DNA from: JBFWVR01 sp050246635 | GTDB lineage: Bacteria; Acidobacteriota; Vicinamibacteria; Vicinamibacterales; UBA2999 | Length of the DNA: 64,000 nt | Reading direction: 5' to 3' | NCBI GenBank assembly: GCA_050246635.1 | Contig: JBFWVR010000012.1 | Coordinates: forward strand, 97,693-161,692 | Shown here: positions 1-7,747 of the stretch, one piece after another | How the letters are laid out: each line of letters opens with the position of its first letter | How positions within the stretch are numbered: position 1 is the stretch's first letter | Made by a program: the position numbers and the translations under genes | Notes under the pieces: model-generated | Told to the model about the DNA's origin: nothing | The model's database searches: none | The model's input: the letters and a program-made list of their open reading frames with translations, nothing else

Positions 1-1
1 G

Positions 2-1345
2 CCGAGCGAGGTGCAGGCCGCCATTCGCGCCGGGCGCGAGATCATGACGACCGGCGTCATCCCGCCGAAGGATCCGAACGAGCCCGAGGACCCGCGCGAG
101 CGGTTCTTCCGTGACCAGGGGCCGCCCTCCATCACCGCGATGGGCGGGCTCACGGCGCTGCACCACGCCGCCCGCCAGGGCTACATGGAGGCCGCGAAGG
201 CGCTGCTCGACGGCGGCGCCGACGTCAACGAGCCGACGGCCAGCGACCACTCGACGCCCCTGCTCGTCGCGATCATCAATGGCCAGTTCGACCTCGCGCT
301 CGAGTTCATCAAGCGCGGCGCCGACCCGAACATCGAGGCCGACGTCAACGCCGTGACGCCGCTCTGGGCCGCCGTCAACACCCAGTGGCAGCCGCGCACG
401 CGCTACCCGCAGCCCCAGGAGCTCGAGTTCCAGGAGCACAGCTACCTGGACGTCATGAAGGCCCTGCTCGATGCCGGCGCCGACCCGGACCACCGTATCA
501 AGATGCACCCGTGGTACATGGTCTACAGCGACTGCGGCAACGCCAACTGCGGCCTGGCCGACACCGCCGGTTCCACCGCGTTCTGGCGCGCCGCCTACGC
601 CACCGACGTCGAAGCGATGCGCCTGCTCGCCAAGTACGGTGCCGACCCGAACGTGCCGACCATCGCGCCGAAGCCGCGCCGCCGTCGTCCCGACGCGGGT
701 GGTGGGCCGAATTCCGACGGCAGCGAGAAGAAGAAGGCCACCGAGACGGCGACGAAGGCCGCCGACCGCAACGTGGGCCAGCAGGCCGACTCCGCCAAGG
801 CTTCGTCGGGCGCGCCGGCTGCGGCGGACAAGCCCGCTGGGACGCCGGCGGCCGGCGACGACAAGAAGGCGGACGCCGGCAAGCCGAAGCCGCAGTCGGC
901 TGGTCCCGACCCGACGGCGCCAATCGATCCCGATGAGGACCAGTCGGGCCTGCCGCCGGTGCCGTATGGTGGCCCGGGCGTCTACCCGCTGCATGCCGCG
1001 GCGGGCGTCGGTTACGGCGAGGGCTTCGCGGGCAACGCGCACCGCCACGCGCCCGACGCCTGGCTGGCCTCCGTGAAGTTCCTGGTCGAGGAGATGGGCG
1101 CCGACGTCAACGCCCGCGACCAGAACGGCTACACCGCGCTCCACCACGCCGCGGCCCGCGGCGACAAGGACACGATCCTCTACCTGCTCGACAAGGGCGC
1201 CGACATCACCGTCGTGAGCCGCCGCGGGCAGACCGTGGCGGACATGGCCAACGGCCCCGTGCAGCGCGTCTCGCCGTTCCCGGAGATCGTCGCGCTGCTC
1301 GAGAAGCTTGGCTCGAAGAACAACCACAACTGCGTGACCTGCTAG
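2..1345 (+). CDS. Ankyrin-repeat protein, 5' end outside window
   Basis: The frame is open from the left edge, so the start lies upstream; 447 codons are visible. Ankyrin units are recognisable by TALHHAA...LLDGGADVN, TPLLVAI...FIKRGADPN, VMKALLDAGADPD, AFWRAAYATDVEAMRLLAKYGADPN and, near the C terminus, YTALHHAAARGDKD...LLDKGADI. A low-complexity Lys/Ala/Pro linker of roughly 90 residues (about 670-950 nt) separates the first block from the last two units. The tail ends in a Cys-containing CVTC. Ankyrin repeats bind proteins; the partner cannot be told. A 12-bp GC hairpin follows the stop codon. Confidence 0.9.
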   Translation, partial: PSEVQAAIRAGREIMTTGVIPPKDPNEPEDPRERFFRDQGPPSITAMGGLTALHHAARQGYMEAAKALLDGGADVNEPTASDHSTPLLVAIINGQFDLALEFIKRGADPNIEADVNAVTPLWAAVNTQWQPRTRYPQPQELEFQEHSYLDVMKALLDAGADPDHRIKMHPWYMVYSDCGNANCGLADTAGSTAFWRAAYATDVEAMRLLAKYGADPNVPTIAPKPRRRRPDAGGGPNSDGSEKKKATETATKAADRNVGQQADSAKASSGAPAAADKPAGTPAAGDDKKADAGKPKPQSAGPDPTAPIDPDEDQSGLPPVPYGGPGVYPLHAAAGVGYGEGFAGNAHRHAPDAWLASVKFLVEEMGADVNARDQNGYTALHHAAARGDKDTILYLLDKGADITVVSRRGQTVADMANGPVQRVSPFPEIVALLEKLGSKNNHNCVTC

Positions 1346-1352
1346 CGTCCGA

Positions 1353-1379
1353 GGGGGCGGGACCACCGGTCCCGCCCCC
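1353..1379 (+). terminator. GC hairpin after the ankyrin gene
   Basis: A perfect 12-bp stem (GGGGGCGGGACC with its complement, 3-nt loop) starts 7 nt after the stop codon. There is no T run after it, so it is either a GC-type terminator or a 3'-end stabilising hairpin. Confidence 0.55.
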
Positions 1380-1416
1380 CGCGCGTCGTCGTCCCCGCCG
1401 GTCCGGCCCCCTCCGA

Positions 1417-1422
1417 TATACT
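1417..1422 (+). promoter_or_regulatory. Candidate -10 box (TATACT)
   Basis: TATACT stands out in GC-rich sequence 60 nt before the start of the next gene. No convincing -35 box lies 16-18 nt upstream, so this is a composition-based guess. Confidence 0.35.
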
Positions 1423-1481
1423 GCGCTCCAGGACGCCCGCCACCCCGGGGGCCGCGCCGACGTCCGTCCGCCGCACAGACC

Positions 1482-2777
1482 ATGTCGACCAAGCCGAAGA
1501 GCGCCGCTCCGCCCGCCGGGTTCACCTTCGCCGACGCCTGCCAGATCATCGAGGCCCTGCTGCACGATCGCCCCGCGATCCTCGATCTGGCGATGGGCGC
1601 CCGGTCGTTCGGCGCGGCGCTGCTCGCGCTGCGCGACAGCATGCGCCAGCACCTCTGGCGCACGGGCCGGCGCCAGATCAGCCTCGACCGCGTGGTCCGC
1701 GAGTACGACCGGCTGACGCGCGAGGATGGCTTCCACGTCCTGCACGACTGGGACGGCGTGGCCGGCCGCGTCCTGGACGACCAGATTGCCGTGGATGTGC
1801 TGCACTACGTCGCCGAGCGGCGGGCCGAGGGCGAGATGAGCCGCCCCGTGCTCGCGATGCTCTTCGACTACTACCTGATGAACGTCCTCGCGCTGCTGTC
1901 GCTGCGCATCTGGGACGATGGGGATCCGGACGCGAACCTGGACCGGCTGGACGACCTGCTCGCCGTGCTGCAGGGGCCGGAGGGCAGCGGGCACCAGTTC
2001 TCGGCCGATGCCGAGACGCTGATCCTCATCGCGACGGCGCACTACGAGCAGGACGACGCGGCGTACGACCGGCTGCTGGTGAAGACACGGCGGCTGAACC
2101 CCGAGCATTCGCTGAAGGTGGCGCTCGGGCATGCCGCGGCGATGGGGTGCCACCTGCGGTTCGGGTTCGAGGCGACCTACGGGCGTGACACCGTGAACAT
2201 GCGCGACGACAACGTCGCCGACTACCCGTGGCTGTGTTACGCGGTGGCGTGGCTGATGCGGGAGTACGACCGGCTCGTTGCGGCCGACGTCCACGGCCTC
2301 GAGCGCGACCGGGTGGTGGAGGCGCTGTTGAACGGCCTGTCCTCGGACGCCCGCGCCTTCCTCGGCACGGCGCCGGCGTCGCTGGCGGCGTACGAGGCCG
2401 ACCGGGTGGAGTTCCGCGACCGGTTCCTGGCGTCGCAGGACCGCCTGATCGATGAATTCGAGCGCTTCCGTCCGGCGGCCGAGACCTACACGCCGCTCGG
2501 CTTCTTCTTCAACTTCTCGCACAACGTCGTGAAGGGCGCGATCATCGACGCGCTGCTGTGGGCCGAGCCCTGGGACGTGTCGCTGAACGACCTGTTCACC
2601 TCACTCGACACGGACGGGCCGGACGAGGAATCGAAGCGTGGGCTGGCCACGACGCTGATGGGCTACGCCCGAGCCAACCCCCACAAGATCCGCGGCAAGC
2701 TGATGCCCGTCATCGTCTACGACCCCGCCACCGGGCATCGCGCGTACTCGCTCACGCTGAAACGCCTCCGCGAGTAA
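1482..2777 (+). CDS. Conserved-looking hypothetical protein, 431 aa
   Basis: I do not recognise this protein. It has no signal peptide and no membrane segment. It reads as a soluble, largely alpha-helical protein rich in Asp, Arg and Leu with many aromatic residues (FFFNFSHNVVKGAIIDALLW near the C terminus). ATG 1482 is the first start after the candidate -10 box; no strong Shine-Dalgarno is seen. It appears monocistronic: a hairpin precedes it and a repeat-filled spacer follows. Codon use is typical of the window, which supports a real gene. Confidence 0.75.
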   Translation: MSTKPKSAAPPAGFTFADACQIIEALLHDRPAILDLAMGARSFGAALLALRDSMRQHLWRTGRRQISLDRVVREYDRLTREDGFHVLHDWDGVAGRVLDDQIAVDVLHYVAERRAEGEMSRPVLAMLFDYYLMNVLALLSLRIWDDGDPDANLDRLDDLLAVLQGPEGSGHQFSADAETLILIATAHYEQDDAAYDRLLVKTRRLNPEHSLKVALGHAAAMGCHLRFGFEATYGRDTVNMRDDNVADYPWLCYAVAWLMREYDRLVAADVHGLERDRVVEALLNGLSSDARAFLGTAPASLAAYEADRVEFRDRFLASQDRLIDEFERFRPAAETYTPLGFFFNFSHNVVKGAIIDALLWAEPWDVSLNDLFTSLDTDGPDEESKRGLATTLMGYARANPHKIRGKLMPVIVYDPATGHRAYSLTLKRLRE

Positions 2778-2791
2778 CGTGCTCCCTTCAA

Positions 2792-2893
2792 GAGCCAGCC
2801 ACGAAGTTCACGAAGAACACGAAGCGCACGAAGGTCGGAAACGCAGTTGGGCGACCTGAGCGGAGTCGAAGGTCGTGCGCTTCGTGGCTGGCT
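2792..2893. repeat. 9-bp CACGAAG array enclosed by a 14-bp inverted repeat
   Basis: Four 9-bp units of the form NNCACGAAG are tandem. AGCCAGCCACGAAG at 2792-2805 has an exact inverted copy at 2880-2893, so the segment can fold on itself. Inside lies a smaller hairpin at 2853-2874 (GACCT/AGGTC around GAGCGGAGTCGA), a word seen in dispersed palindromes of many bacteria. A related array occurs at 5021-5054 and, in frame, inside lhr at 41406-41468. Confidence 0.85.
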
Positions 2894-2937
2894 TGTTGTC
2901 TCCCTGTCTCCAATCCCCGAATCGCCCCATCCATCAA

Positions 2938-3015
2938 TCTGGTAAATCCAATTCGCAATCTCCAATCTGAAATCTGCAATCAATCTTCAATCTGCAATCC
3001 GAAGATCTCAAATTT
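2938..3015. repeat. AT-rich AATCTGCAATC spacer repeat, copy 1
   Basis: About 78 bp built from variants of AATCTGCAATC and AATCTGAAATC. It begins TCTGGTAAATCC and ends AAATTT. A very similar copy in the same orientation is at 5080-5158. It is far more AT-rich than the surroundings. Its last base is part of the stop codon of the leftward gene 3015-4952. Confidence 0.8.
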
Positions 3016-4952
3016 CAGCGACAGCTCCCTCCCGACCATTGCTTGGCGAGGGGGCCGCAGGACCAGTCCTCGCGGTTGAGGGAGCCCAGGGGCCAGGTCC
3101 AGCCGGTGTAGTAGGCGCGAATCTCCGCATCCGTGACGTCGTCGAACGGGCGGGCGTCACAGGACATCTGGCTCGTGACGGAGCAGCCGGGCAACTGGCT
3201 CTCGACCCGGTTGGGGACCTGGTCGCTGTCGAAGTCCTGCCACATGACCGTCATGCCGGCCGAGGCCGGACCGGCGGCATCGCCCCACCACTCGATGGCG
3301 TCGTCGCGGTGCTGCACCTCGTGGCGCAGGGTCTCGGCAAAGCAGTCGAGGCCCGTGGCGCGTTCCCGTGAGACGGGCGGCGCGCCTGGCGCGCTGACGG
3401 CGGGCCGGCAGCCAAGCGGCGTCGGGATCAGGTCGCCGACGAAAATGCGCCCGGTCTCGCCCTCGTACAGCGCCAGCACGATCCGCCCGTCCCGGTCGCG
3501 CACGACAGGCACGTAGTGCAGCACCGGCCTGACCGCGGCGGCGGCCGGGGTCTGCCGCCAGTAGTGGAACCAGTTGGGCACGTCCTCCTGCCCCGGGTGC
3601 GTGCGGGCCTCAGGGTCGAAGAACGCCCGCACGCGCGTCTCGCGCTCGCAGGCGCACCGCCCCTCGCGCGACCGGGCCGTGATCCGCTTCTGGCCGAAGT
3701 CGGCGTTTGCCTCCGGCAGGCCCTGGTAGCGGAACGTGATGTCCTGCCCGACGCCATCGAAGGGCGTGGTCTCGAGTCGGGTCGGCCGCCCCATGGCCTC
3801 CGCCTCCCAGCGCAACTGCCCGCTCACGTCCTGCCCGTTGTGCCAGGCACGGCCCCGGGCCTGCACGGTCAGCATCCCCCGGCCGTCGAAGGCGTAGTCA
3901 TGGGTGCCCCCCACGATCTCGACCGGCTCGACCAGACAGAACTCCACTCGTCGGGACGGGGCCTTGATGGTGCGACCGTCCCGCTCGTAGGTGATGTCGA
4001 GCGTGACGGCGCCGGTGTCGCGCGTGGCCAGCAGCTCGAGCGCGGGCTGCTCACCTCCATCGTTGACGAGGATCTCCGGCGCGGCTCCCTCGGCCGTGAC
4101 CGTGAAGCTGCTGAACTCGCCGCCTCCAGGCGCCGCGAAGGCCGAGAAGCGGAAGCTCGTGCCCTCGGGTCGATCGGGATCGAGGCACCCGCACTCCGGG
4201 CCACGAATCGTCACGCGCGGTGTGGAGGGGGGCGTGACCCGGGTGAGCGACCACGTGACGGTCTCGGTGCCGGCCACCTGGAACTGACCGAGGGCGGTCG
4301 GCTGCGTGTACGAGCCCGAGAGGGTGGCCACGGTGGCCGGCCCGCCCGCCGGGACCTCGACGCCGCCAGGGCCGTGCTCCGTCGGGAGGACGTAGTCGGC
4401 GGGGTTGTAGGCGGGCTTCGGCTGGCCGGAGAGGGCGGCGCCGAGCTCGGCGAACATGTTGAAGATGGGGCGCTCGAACTCGGAGCGGTCCTCGGTGCCG
4501 GGCACCGCGTCACCGGCCTGCGCGAAGACCACCCAGCCGGCGCGCACGCCGAGCAGGCGTTCCGCGAGCGGGTCGGGATCGAGGCGCGAGGCGCCGGCCA
4601 GGCCAACCCCGCCGCCGCTGGCGGTGATGACAATGGGGAGGGCCATGCCGTTGTTGGTCCAGATCTGGCGCTCCTCGTAGGTCGCCGTGAACTGGGCGGA
4701 GCCGTCGCCGTTGAGGCTCCACGAGACCCGCTCGCTGGCGGTGACGCCGATGCCCGCCTCCGCCCCGGCCGCGACCTCGCCCGCAGCCTGCCGGACCACG
4801 GTGATGGTGCCGGTCCACAGGGCCTCGTCCGGGTCCTGCAGGCCGCGCGCCTGGACGGGGGCCAGCAGGCTGGTCGCGACGGCCGCCAGGCAGGCGCCGA
4901 CCAGGCGCAGGGCATGCAGGCGGAAGGCGTAGACCCTTGTCTCGGACACCAT
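3015..4952 (-). CDS. Large secreted protein with a C-terminal HEXXH motif
   Basis: The 645-residue product starts with a signal peptide (basic start, then LVGACLAAVATSLLAPVQA), chosen because ATG 4952 places it at the N terminus; the open frame runs on upstream into repeat DNA and is rejected there. The mature part looks like a string of beta-rich extracellular domains. Near residue 540 is LRHEVQHRDD, a match to the HEXXH zinc-binding consensus, followed by Cys-containing segments. No other protease signature was recognised, so metal binding is possible and peptidase activity unproven. The gene is bracketed by two related composite repeats. Confidence 0.75.
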   Translation of the reverse strand: MVSETRVYAFRLHALRLVGACLAAVATSLLAPVQARGLQDPDEALWTGTITVVRQAAGEVAAGAEAGIGVTASERVSWSLNGDGSAQFTATYEERQIWTNNGMALPIVITASGGGVGLAGASRLDPDPLAERLLGVRAGWVVFAQAGDAVPGTEDRSEFERPIFNMFAELGAALSGQPKPAYNPADYVLPTEHGPGGVEVPAGGPATVATLSGSYTQPTALGQFQVAGTETVTWSLTRVTPPSTPRVTIRGPECGCLDPDRPEGTSFRFSAFAAPGGGEFSSFTVTAEGAAPEILVNDGGEQPALELLATRDTGAVTLDITYERDGRTIKAPSRRVEFCLVEPVEIVGGTHDYAFDGRGMLTVQARGRAWHNGQDVSGQLRWEAEAMGRPTRLETTPFDGVGQDITFRYQGLPEANADFGQKRITARSREGRCACERETRVRAFFDPEARTHPGQEDVPNWFHYWRQTPAAAAVRPVLHYVPVVRDRDGRIVLALYEGETGRIFVGDLIPTPLGCRPAVSAPGAPPVSRERATGLDCFAETLRHEVQHRDDAIEWWGDAAGPASAGMTVMWQDFDSDQVPNRVESQLPGCSVTSQMSCDARPFDDVTDAEIRAYYTGWTWPLGSLNREDWSCGPLAKQWSGGSCR

Positions 4953-5020
4953 GGCAGTTCCTATATCGGCCACCGGACCTCGTGCCTGCAACAGCCGTTG
5001 GCCGCCGGCTGTGGCGTCCA

Positions 5021-5054
5021 GGAGCCAGCCACGACGATCACGAAGAACACGAAG
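5021..5054. repeat. CACGAAG array, copy 2
   Basis: GGAGCCAGCCACGA followed by TCACGAAGAACACGAAG. It repeats the left end of the 2792-2893 element in the same orientation, but without the right inverted arm. Confidence 0.75.
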
Positions 5055-5079
5055 CTCACCAAGGGCAGGGCCGGCTGAA

Positions 5080-5158
5080 TCTGGTAAATCCAATCTGCAA
5101 TCGCCAATCTGCATTCTGAAATCAGATCTTCAATCTGCAATCTGAAGATCTGAGATTT
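5080..5158. repeat. AT-rich AATCTGCAATC spacer repeat, copy 2
   Basis: A near-copy of 2938-3015: same opening (TCTGGTAAATCC), same core words, and a matching end (GAAGATCT then GAGATTT here, CAAATTT in copy 1). With 5021-5054 it forms the right flank of the 3015-4952 gene. It lies between the divergent genes at 4952 and 5216. Confidence 0.8.
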
Positions 5159-5215
5159 ATAATCCCGGCGTCGAATGAACCAGACGCCGGGCCCGTGTTC
5201 CGGCTGGAGTGTCCC

Positions 5216-6061
5216 ATGCGTCGAGCCGCGCTGTATCTCGCCCTCGCCCTGTCCTTCGTCCTGCCGGCCACCGCGTCCGCGACGTGGTCCGTGATTGCGG
5301 TCGACCGGAGCACCGGGCGGGTGGTCATTGCCTCCGCCACCTGCGTCGATCGTGACGACCAGTTCCTGATGGGCGTCCAGGCCGTCGTCGTGCCCGGCAA
5401 GGGCGTGGCCGCGTGCCAGGCTGGTGTGGATGGCACGCACAAGAACCAGATGCTCGTGTTCCAGGAGCTCCAGAAGGGCACCGATCCCGAGCGCATCATC
5501 GACCTGTTGAGCGAGGACCCCGCGTTCCAGAGCCGGCAGTTCGGCATCCTCGACCTCCAGGGGCGCGGGGCCGGGCACTCGGGGCTCTCGAACGGGTACG
5601 TGTCCGAGGACATACAGGGCCAGGTGCCGGGCACGGACATCTTCTATTCGATCCAGGGGAACATCCTGCGGCCCGGGCTCGTGGTGCCGAATGCGGTGCA
5701 GGCGTTCCTGCACACCGAGGGCGCCATCACCGATCGGGTCATGGCCGCGATGGAGGCGGCGGATGGATCGGGTGGCGACAGCCGCTGCACGTGCCCGCCG
5801 TGGCCGACCGATGGCAGCAAGCCGGAGATCGCGTGCGCGGAGAAGACCGCGCACGTGGCGTACATCCTGATGGCGGAGCCGACCGACACCAACGGGACGT
5901 CGCACAACGACGGCAAGTACACGATGTACCTGACGGTCTCGCAGCCCGGGCCCGACAAGGGGCCGGGGCAGATCAAGGCGGGCGAGAACCTCAACCCCGT
6001 CAAGACCCTCCGCATGCGGTACGACGCGTGGCGCAAGACGCAGCCCGCGTCCTTCAAGTAG
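5216..6061 (+). CDS. DUF1028 family secreted protein
   Basis: The 281-residue product has a clear signal peptide (RRAALYLALALSFVLPATASA) followed at once by TWSVIAVDRSTGRVVIAS, the characteristic start of DUF1028 proteins, which are thought to have an Ntn-hydrolase-like fold. Other family-like segments are GVAACQAGVD and the QSRQFGILDLQG stretch. An upstream GTG at 5195 would only lengthen the pre-signal region, so ATG 5216 is preferred. The substrate is unknown. The next gene starts 11 nt after the stop codon, so the two are probably co-transcribed. Confidence 0.85.
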   Translation: MRRAALYLALALSFVLPATASATWSVIAVDRSTGRVVIASATCVDRDDQFLMGVQAVVVPGKGVAACQAGVDGTHKNQMLVFQELQKGTDPERIIDLLSEDPAFQSRQFGILDLQGRGAGHSGLSNGYVSEDIQGQVPGTDIFYSIQGNILRPGLVVPNAVQAFLHTEGAITDRVMAAMEAADGSGGDSRCTCPPWPTDGSKPEIACAEKTAHVAYILMAEPTDTNGTSHNDGKYTMYLTVSQPGPDKGPGQIKAGENLNPVKTLRMRYDAWRKTQPASFK

Positions 6062-6072
6062 GAGAGCGAGCC

Positions 6073-6699
6073 ATGGGTGCCGTCCACACGAAGCCTGTTT
6101 TCGCGCTCGCGGTGACCGCGCTGCTGGCGCTCGGTCCGCTCACGGCTCTCGCCGAGGGGCAGCGTCCCGGGGGCCCGGCCCCGCAGCCGCCCCGCGGCCG
6201 GCGTGTGCCCGTCCAGGCCATGACCCTCTCGACCACCGCGTGGCAGGACGGGGGACGCATCCCCGCGAAGTACACCCAGGCCGGTCCCGAGGTGTCGCCG
6301 CCGCTCGGCTGGACGCCCGCCCCGGAAGGGACCGTGAGTTACGTGCTGGTCGCCCACGACGTGGATGCGGCGATCGGCGACGGCACGGACGATGTCCTGC
6401 ACTGGCTCGTCTGGAACATCCCGGCGACGCTGACCGGCCTGCCCGAGGCGGTGCCGATGAGTCCCGAACTGCCGGACGGCACCCGGCAGATCAGCCAGAC
6501 CGGCCCGTACTATCGCGGGCCCGGCGCGATGGCCGATGGCCCGGTGCACCACTACGTCTTCGAGGTCTACGCGCTCGACACGATGCTCGACATCGCCCCC
6601 GTCGGCCAGTCCCCGGCCGCGACCCGTGCCGCCGTGATGGCCGCCATGGCCGGGCACGTGCGGGGCAAGGGGAGCCTCGTCGGGCTGTTCCGGCGGTGA
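6073..6699 (+). CDS. YbhB/YbcL-type PEBP family protein, secreted
   Basis: A 208-residue protein with an N-terminal signal peptide (FALAVTALLALGPLTALAEG). The body carries phosphatidylethanolamine-binding-protein signatures: GRIPAKYTQAGPEVSPPLGW, SYVLVAHDVDA, HWLVWNIPA, YYRGPGAMADGPVHHYVFEVYAL. Bacterial YbhB/YbcL homologues are called Raf-kinase-inhibitor-like; their ligand is not settled. ATG 6073 is preceded by GGAG. It follows the DUF1028 gene by 11 nt. A Pro/Arg-rich spacer joins signal peptide and domain. Confidence 0.9.
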   Translation: MGAVHTKPVFALAVTALLALGPLTALAEGQRPGGPAPQPPRGRRVPVQAMTLSTTAWQDGGRIPAKYTQAGPEVSPPLGWTPAPEGTVSYVLVAHDVDAAIGDGTDDVLHWLVWNIPATLTGLPEAVPMSPELPDGTRQISQTGPYYRGPGAMADGPVHHYVFEVYALDTMLDIAPVGQSPAATRAAVMAAMAGHVRGKGSLVGLFRR

Positions 6700-6721
6700 G
6701 ACTTCTCCCGGCCGGCGGCGC

Positions 6722-6993
6722 ACGGAAACACGGAAACACGGAACACACTGAACACACTGAACACACTGAACACACTGAACACACTGAACACACTGAAGAC
6801 ACTGGACGATCTTGAAGAGCTGGTCGGGCGATGACGCCTGGTGGCGCTTTAGCGGAGTCTCCCTCGAGGCCTGCCGGGTCCACGGCCAGCGTGGAGCGGA
6901 GCCCCTCGGCGCCGGGTTCAGGATCAGGGCGCTGGTCGCCGACCCGAACCTGGCAGTTCAGTGTCCTCAGTGTGTTCAGTGTCTTCGGTGTGC
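6722..6993. repeat. Inverted-array module I: (AACACACTG)n ... (CAGTGTGTT)n
   Basis: This fills most of a 395-nt gene-free spacer. After three 8-bp units of ACGGAAAC, about six tandem copies of AACACACTG run to 6804. A unique spacer of about 150 nt follows. Then the reverse-complement word appears in a degenerate array at 6955-6993 (GTTCAGTGT, CTCAGTGT, GTTCAGTGT, CTTCGGTGT). A second module with the same plan is at 9291-9550. In some frames it reads as a Thr-Glu-His repeat, but no start or codon signal supports a protein. Confidence 0.85.
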
Positions 6994-7094
6994 CGGGGGA
7001 TGAGGTGGCGGCCCCGGAGGCTCGCCCGGCTTCCAGCCCCACACTGGCGCCCGGAGGCCCCACACGTCATAATTCTCCGAGGAGGAACCAGCCG

Positions 7095-7598
7095 ATGCGG
7101 CTAGTGACAGGATTGAGTTCGTTCGGCGCGCTGCTCGTGGTCGCGCTCGTGGCGGTGCCCGGGGGGGGCCCGGCGCTGGAGGCGCGGACCGGGGGCCAGG
7201 CGGCCGGACAGCCGCAGGAGCCGGCCCAGGAAGCGTCACAGGCCGCGACGATGAGCGGGGATGTGGCCCACGGGCAATACCTCGTCGAGCACGTTGCGAT
7301 GTGCATCGAGTGCCACTCGGGGCGCGACCCGCAGGGGAACATCATCCCCGACGAGCGCTTCATGGGGAACTTCCTGCCGGTGCAGAAGCCCTGGCCGAAC
7401 ACCGACTGGGCGCTGCGGGCGCCGCGGATTCACGGGTTGCCCGGCTACACGGAAGAGCAGGGCGTGCGCCTGCTGACGAAGGGCGCCATCGACCGCAACG
7501 GCGTGCAGCTCCGGCTGCCCATGCCGCGGTTCCGCATGACCCGCGAGGACGCGCTCGCCGTCGTCCACTACCTGAAGTCGCTGCCGGCGGTGCCATAA
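7095..7598 (+). CDS. Periplasmic c-type cytochrome, 167 aa
   Basis: The N terminus (LSSFGALLVVALVAVPGGGPALEA) is a signal peptide. One haem site, CIECH, lies near residue 73, and PMPRFRM near residue 147 may supply the axial Met. The domain ends in the usual DALAVVHYLKSLP helix of class I cytochromes c. A strong GAGGAGG sits 7 nt before ATG 7095. The next gene, 149 nt downstream, is a Tat-exported molybdoenzyme of the sulfite oxidase family; SorAB-type enzymes pair such a subunit with a cytochrome c, so this is probably its electron acceptor. Confidence 0.88.
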   Translation: MRLVTGLSSFGALLVVALVAVPGGGPALEARTGGQAAGQPQEPAQEASQAATMSGDVAHGQYLVEHVAMCIECHSGRDPQGNIIPDERFMGNFLPVQKPWPNTDWALRAPRIHGLPGYTEEQGVRLLTKGAIDRNGVQLRLPMPRFRMTREDALAVVHYLKSLPAVP

Positions 7599-7599
7599 G

Positions 7600-7716
7600 A
7601 CGGAGGTGCTTCACGGGGGTGCCGCACGGAGGTGCTTCACGGAGGTGCGGCACGGAGGTGCTTCACGGCGGTGCGGCACGGAGGTGCGTCACGGAGGTGC
7701 GTCACGAAGGTGCTGG
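7600..7716. repeat. 13-bp minisatellite (ACGGAGGTGCNNC)9
   Basis: Nine tandem 13-bp units start one base after the cytochrome stop codon. The first ten bases are nearly fixed (ACGGAGGTGC) and the last three vary (TTC, CGC, GGC, GTC, TGG). The same family is found on the opposite strand at 44448-44525. The period is not a multiple of three. Confidence 0.92.
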
Positions 7717-7747
7717 CGATGGTGCGCTGTGAACGCGGGGGCGTGGC

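Noticed and set aside
2792..5158. Insertion sequence around the 3015-4952 gene
   Set aside because: The flanking repeats are direct and low-complexity, there is no transposase, and no target-site duplication is visible. Kept only as a possible repeat-mediated cassette.
6741..6815. Open frames reading Thr-Glu-His or Phe-Ser-Val repeats through the AACACACTG arrays
   Set aside because: The period of 9 keeps all frames open without stop codons. There is no start signal or normal codon use, and the same peptides appear on both strands.
7600..7716. Tandem repeats as a CRISPR array
   Set aside because: Units are 8-13 bp with no unique spacers between them, and there are no cas genes. This applies to every tandem array in the window.
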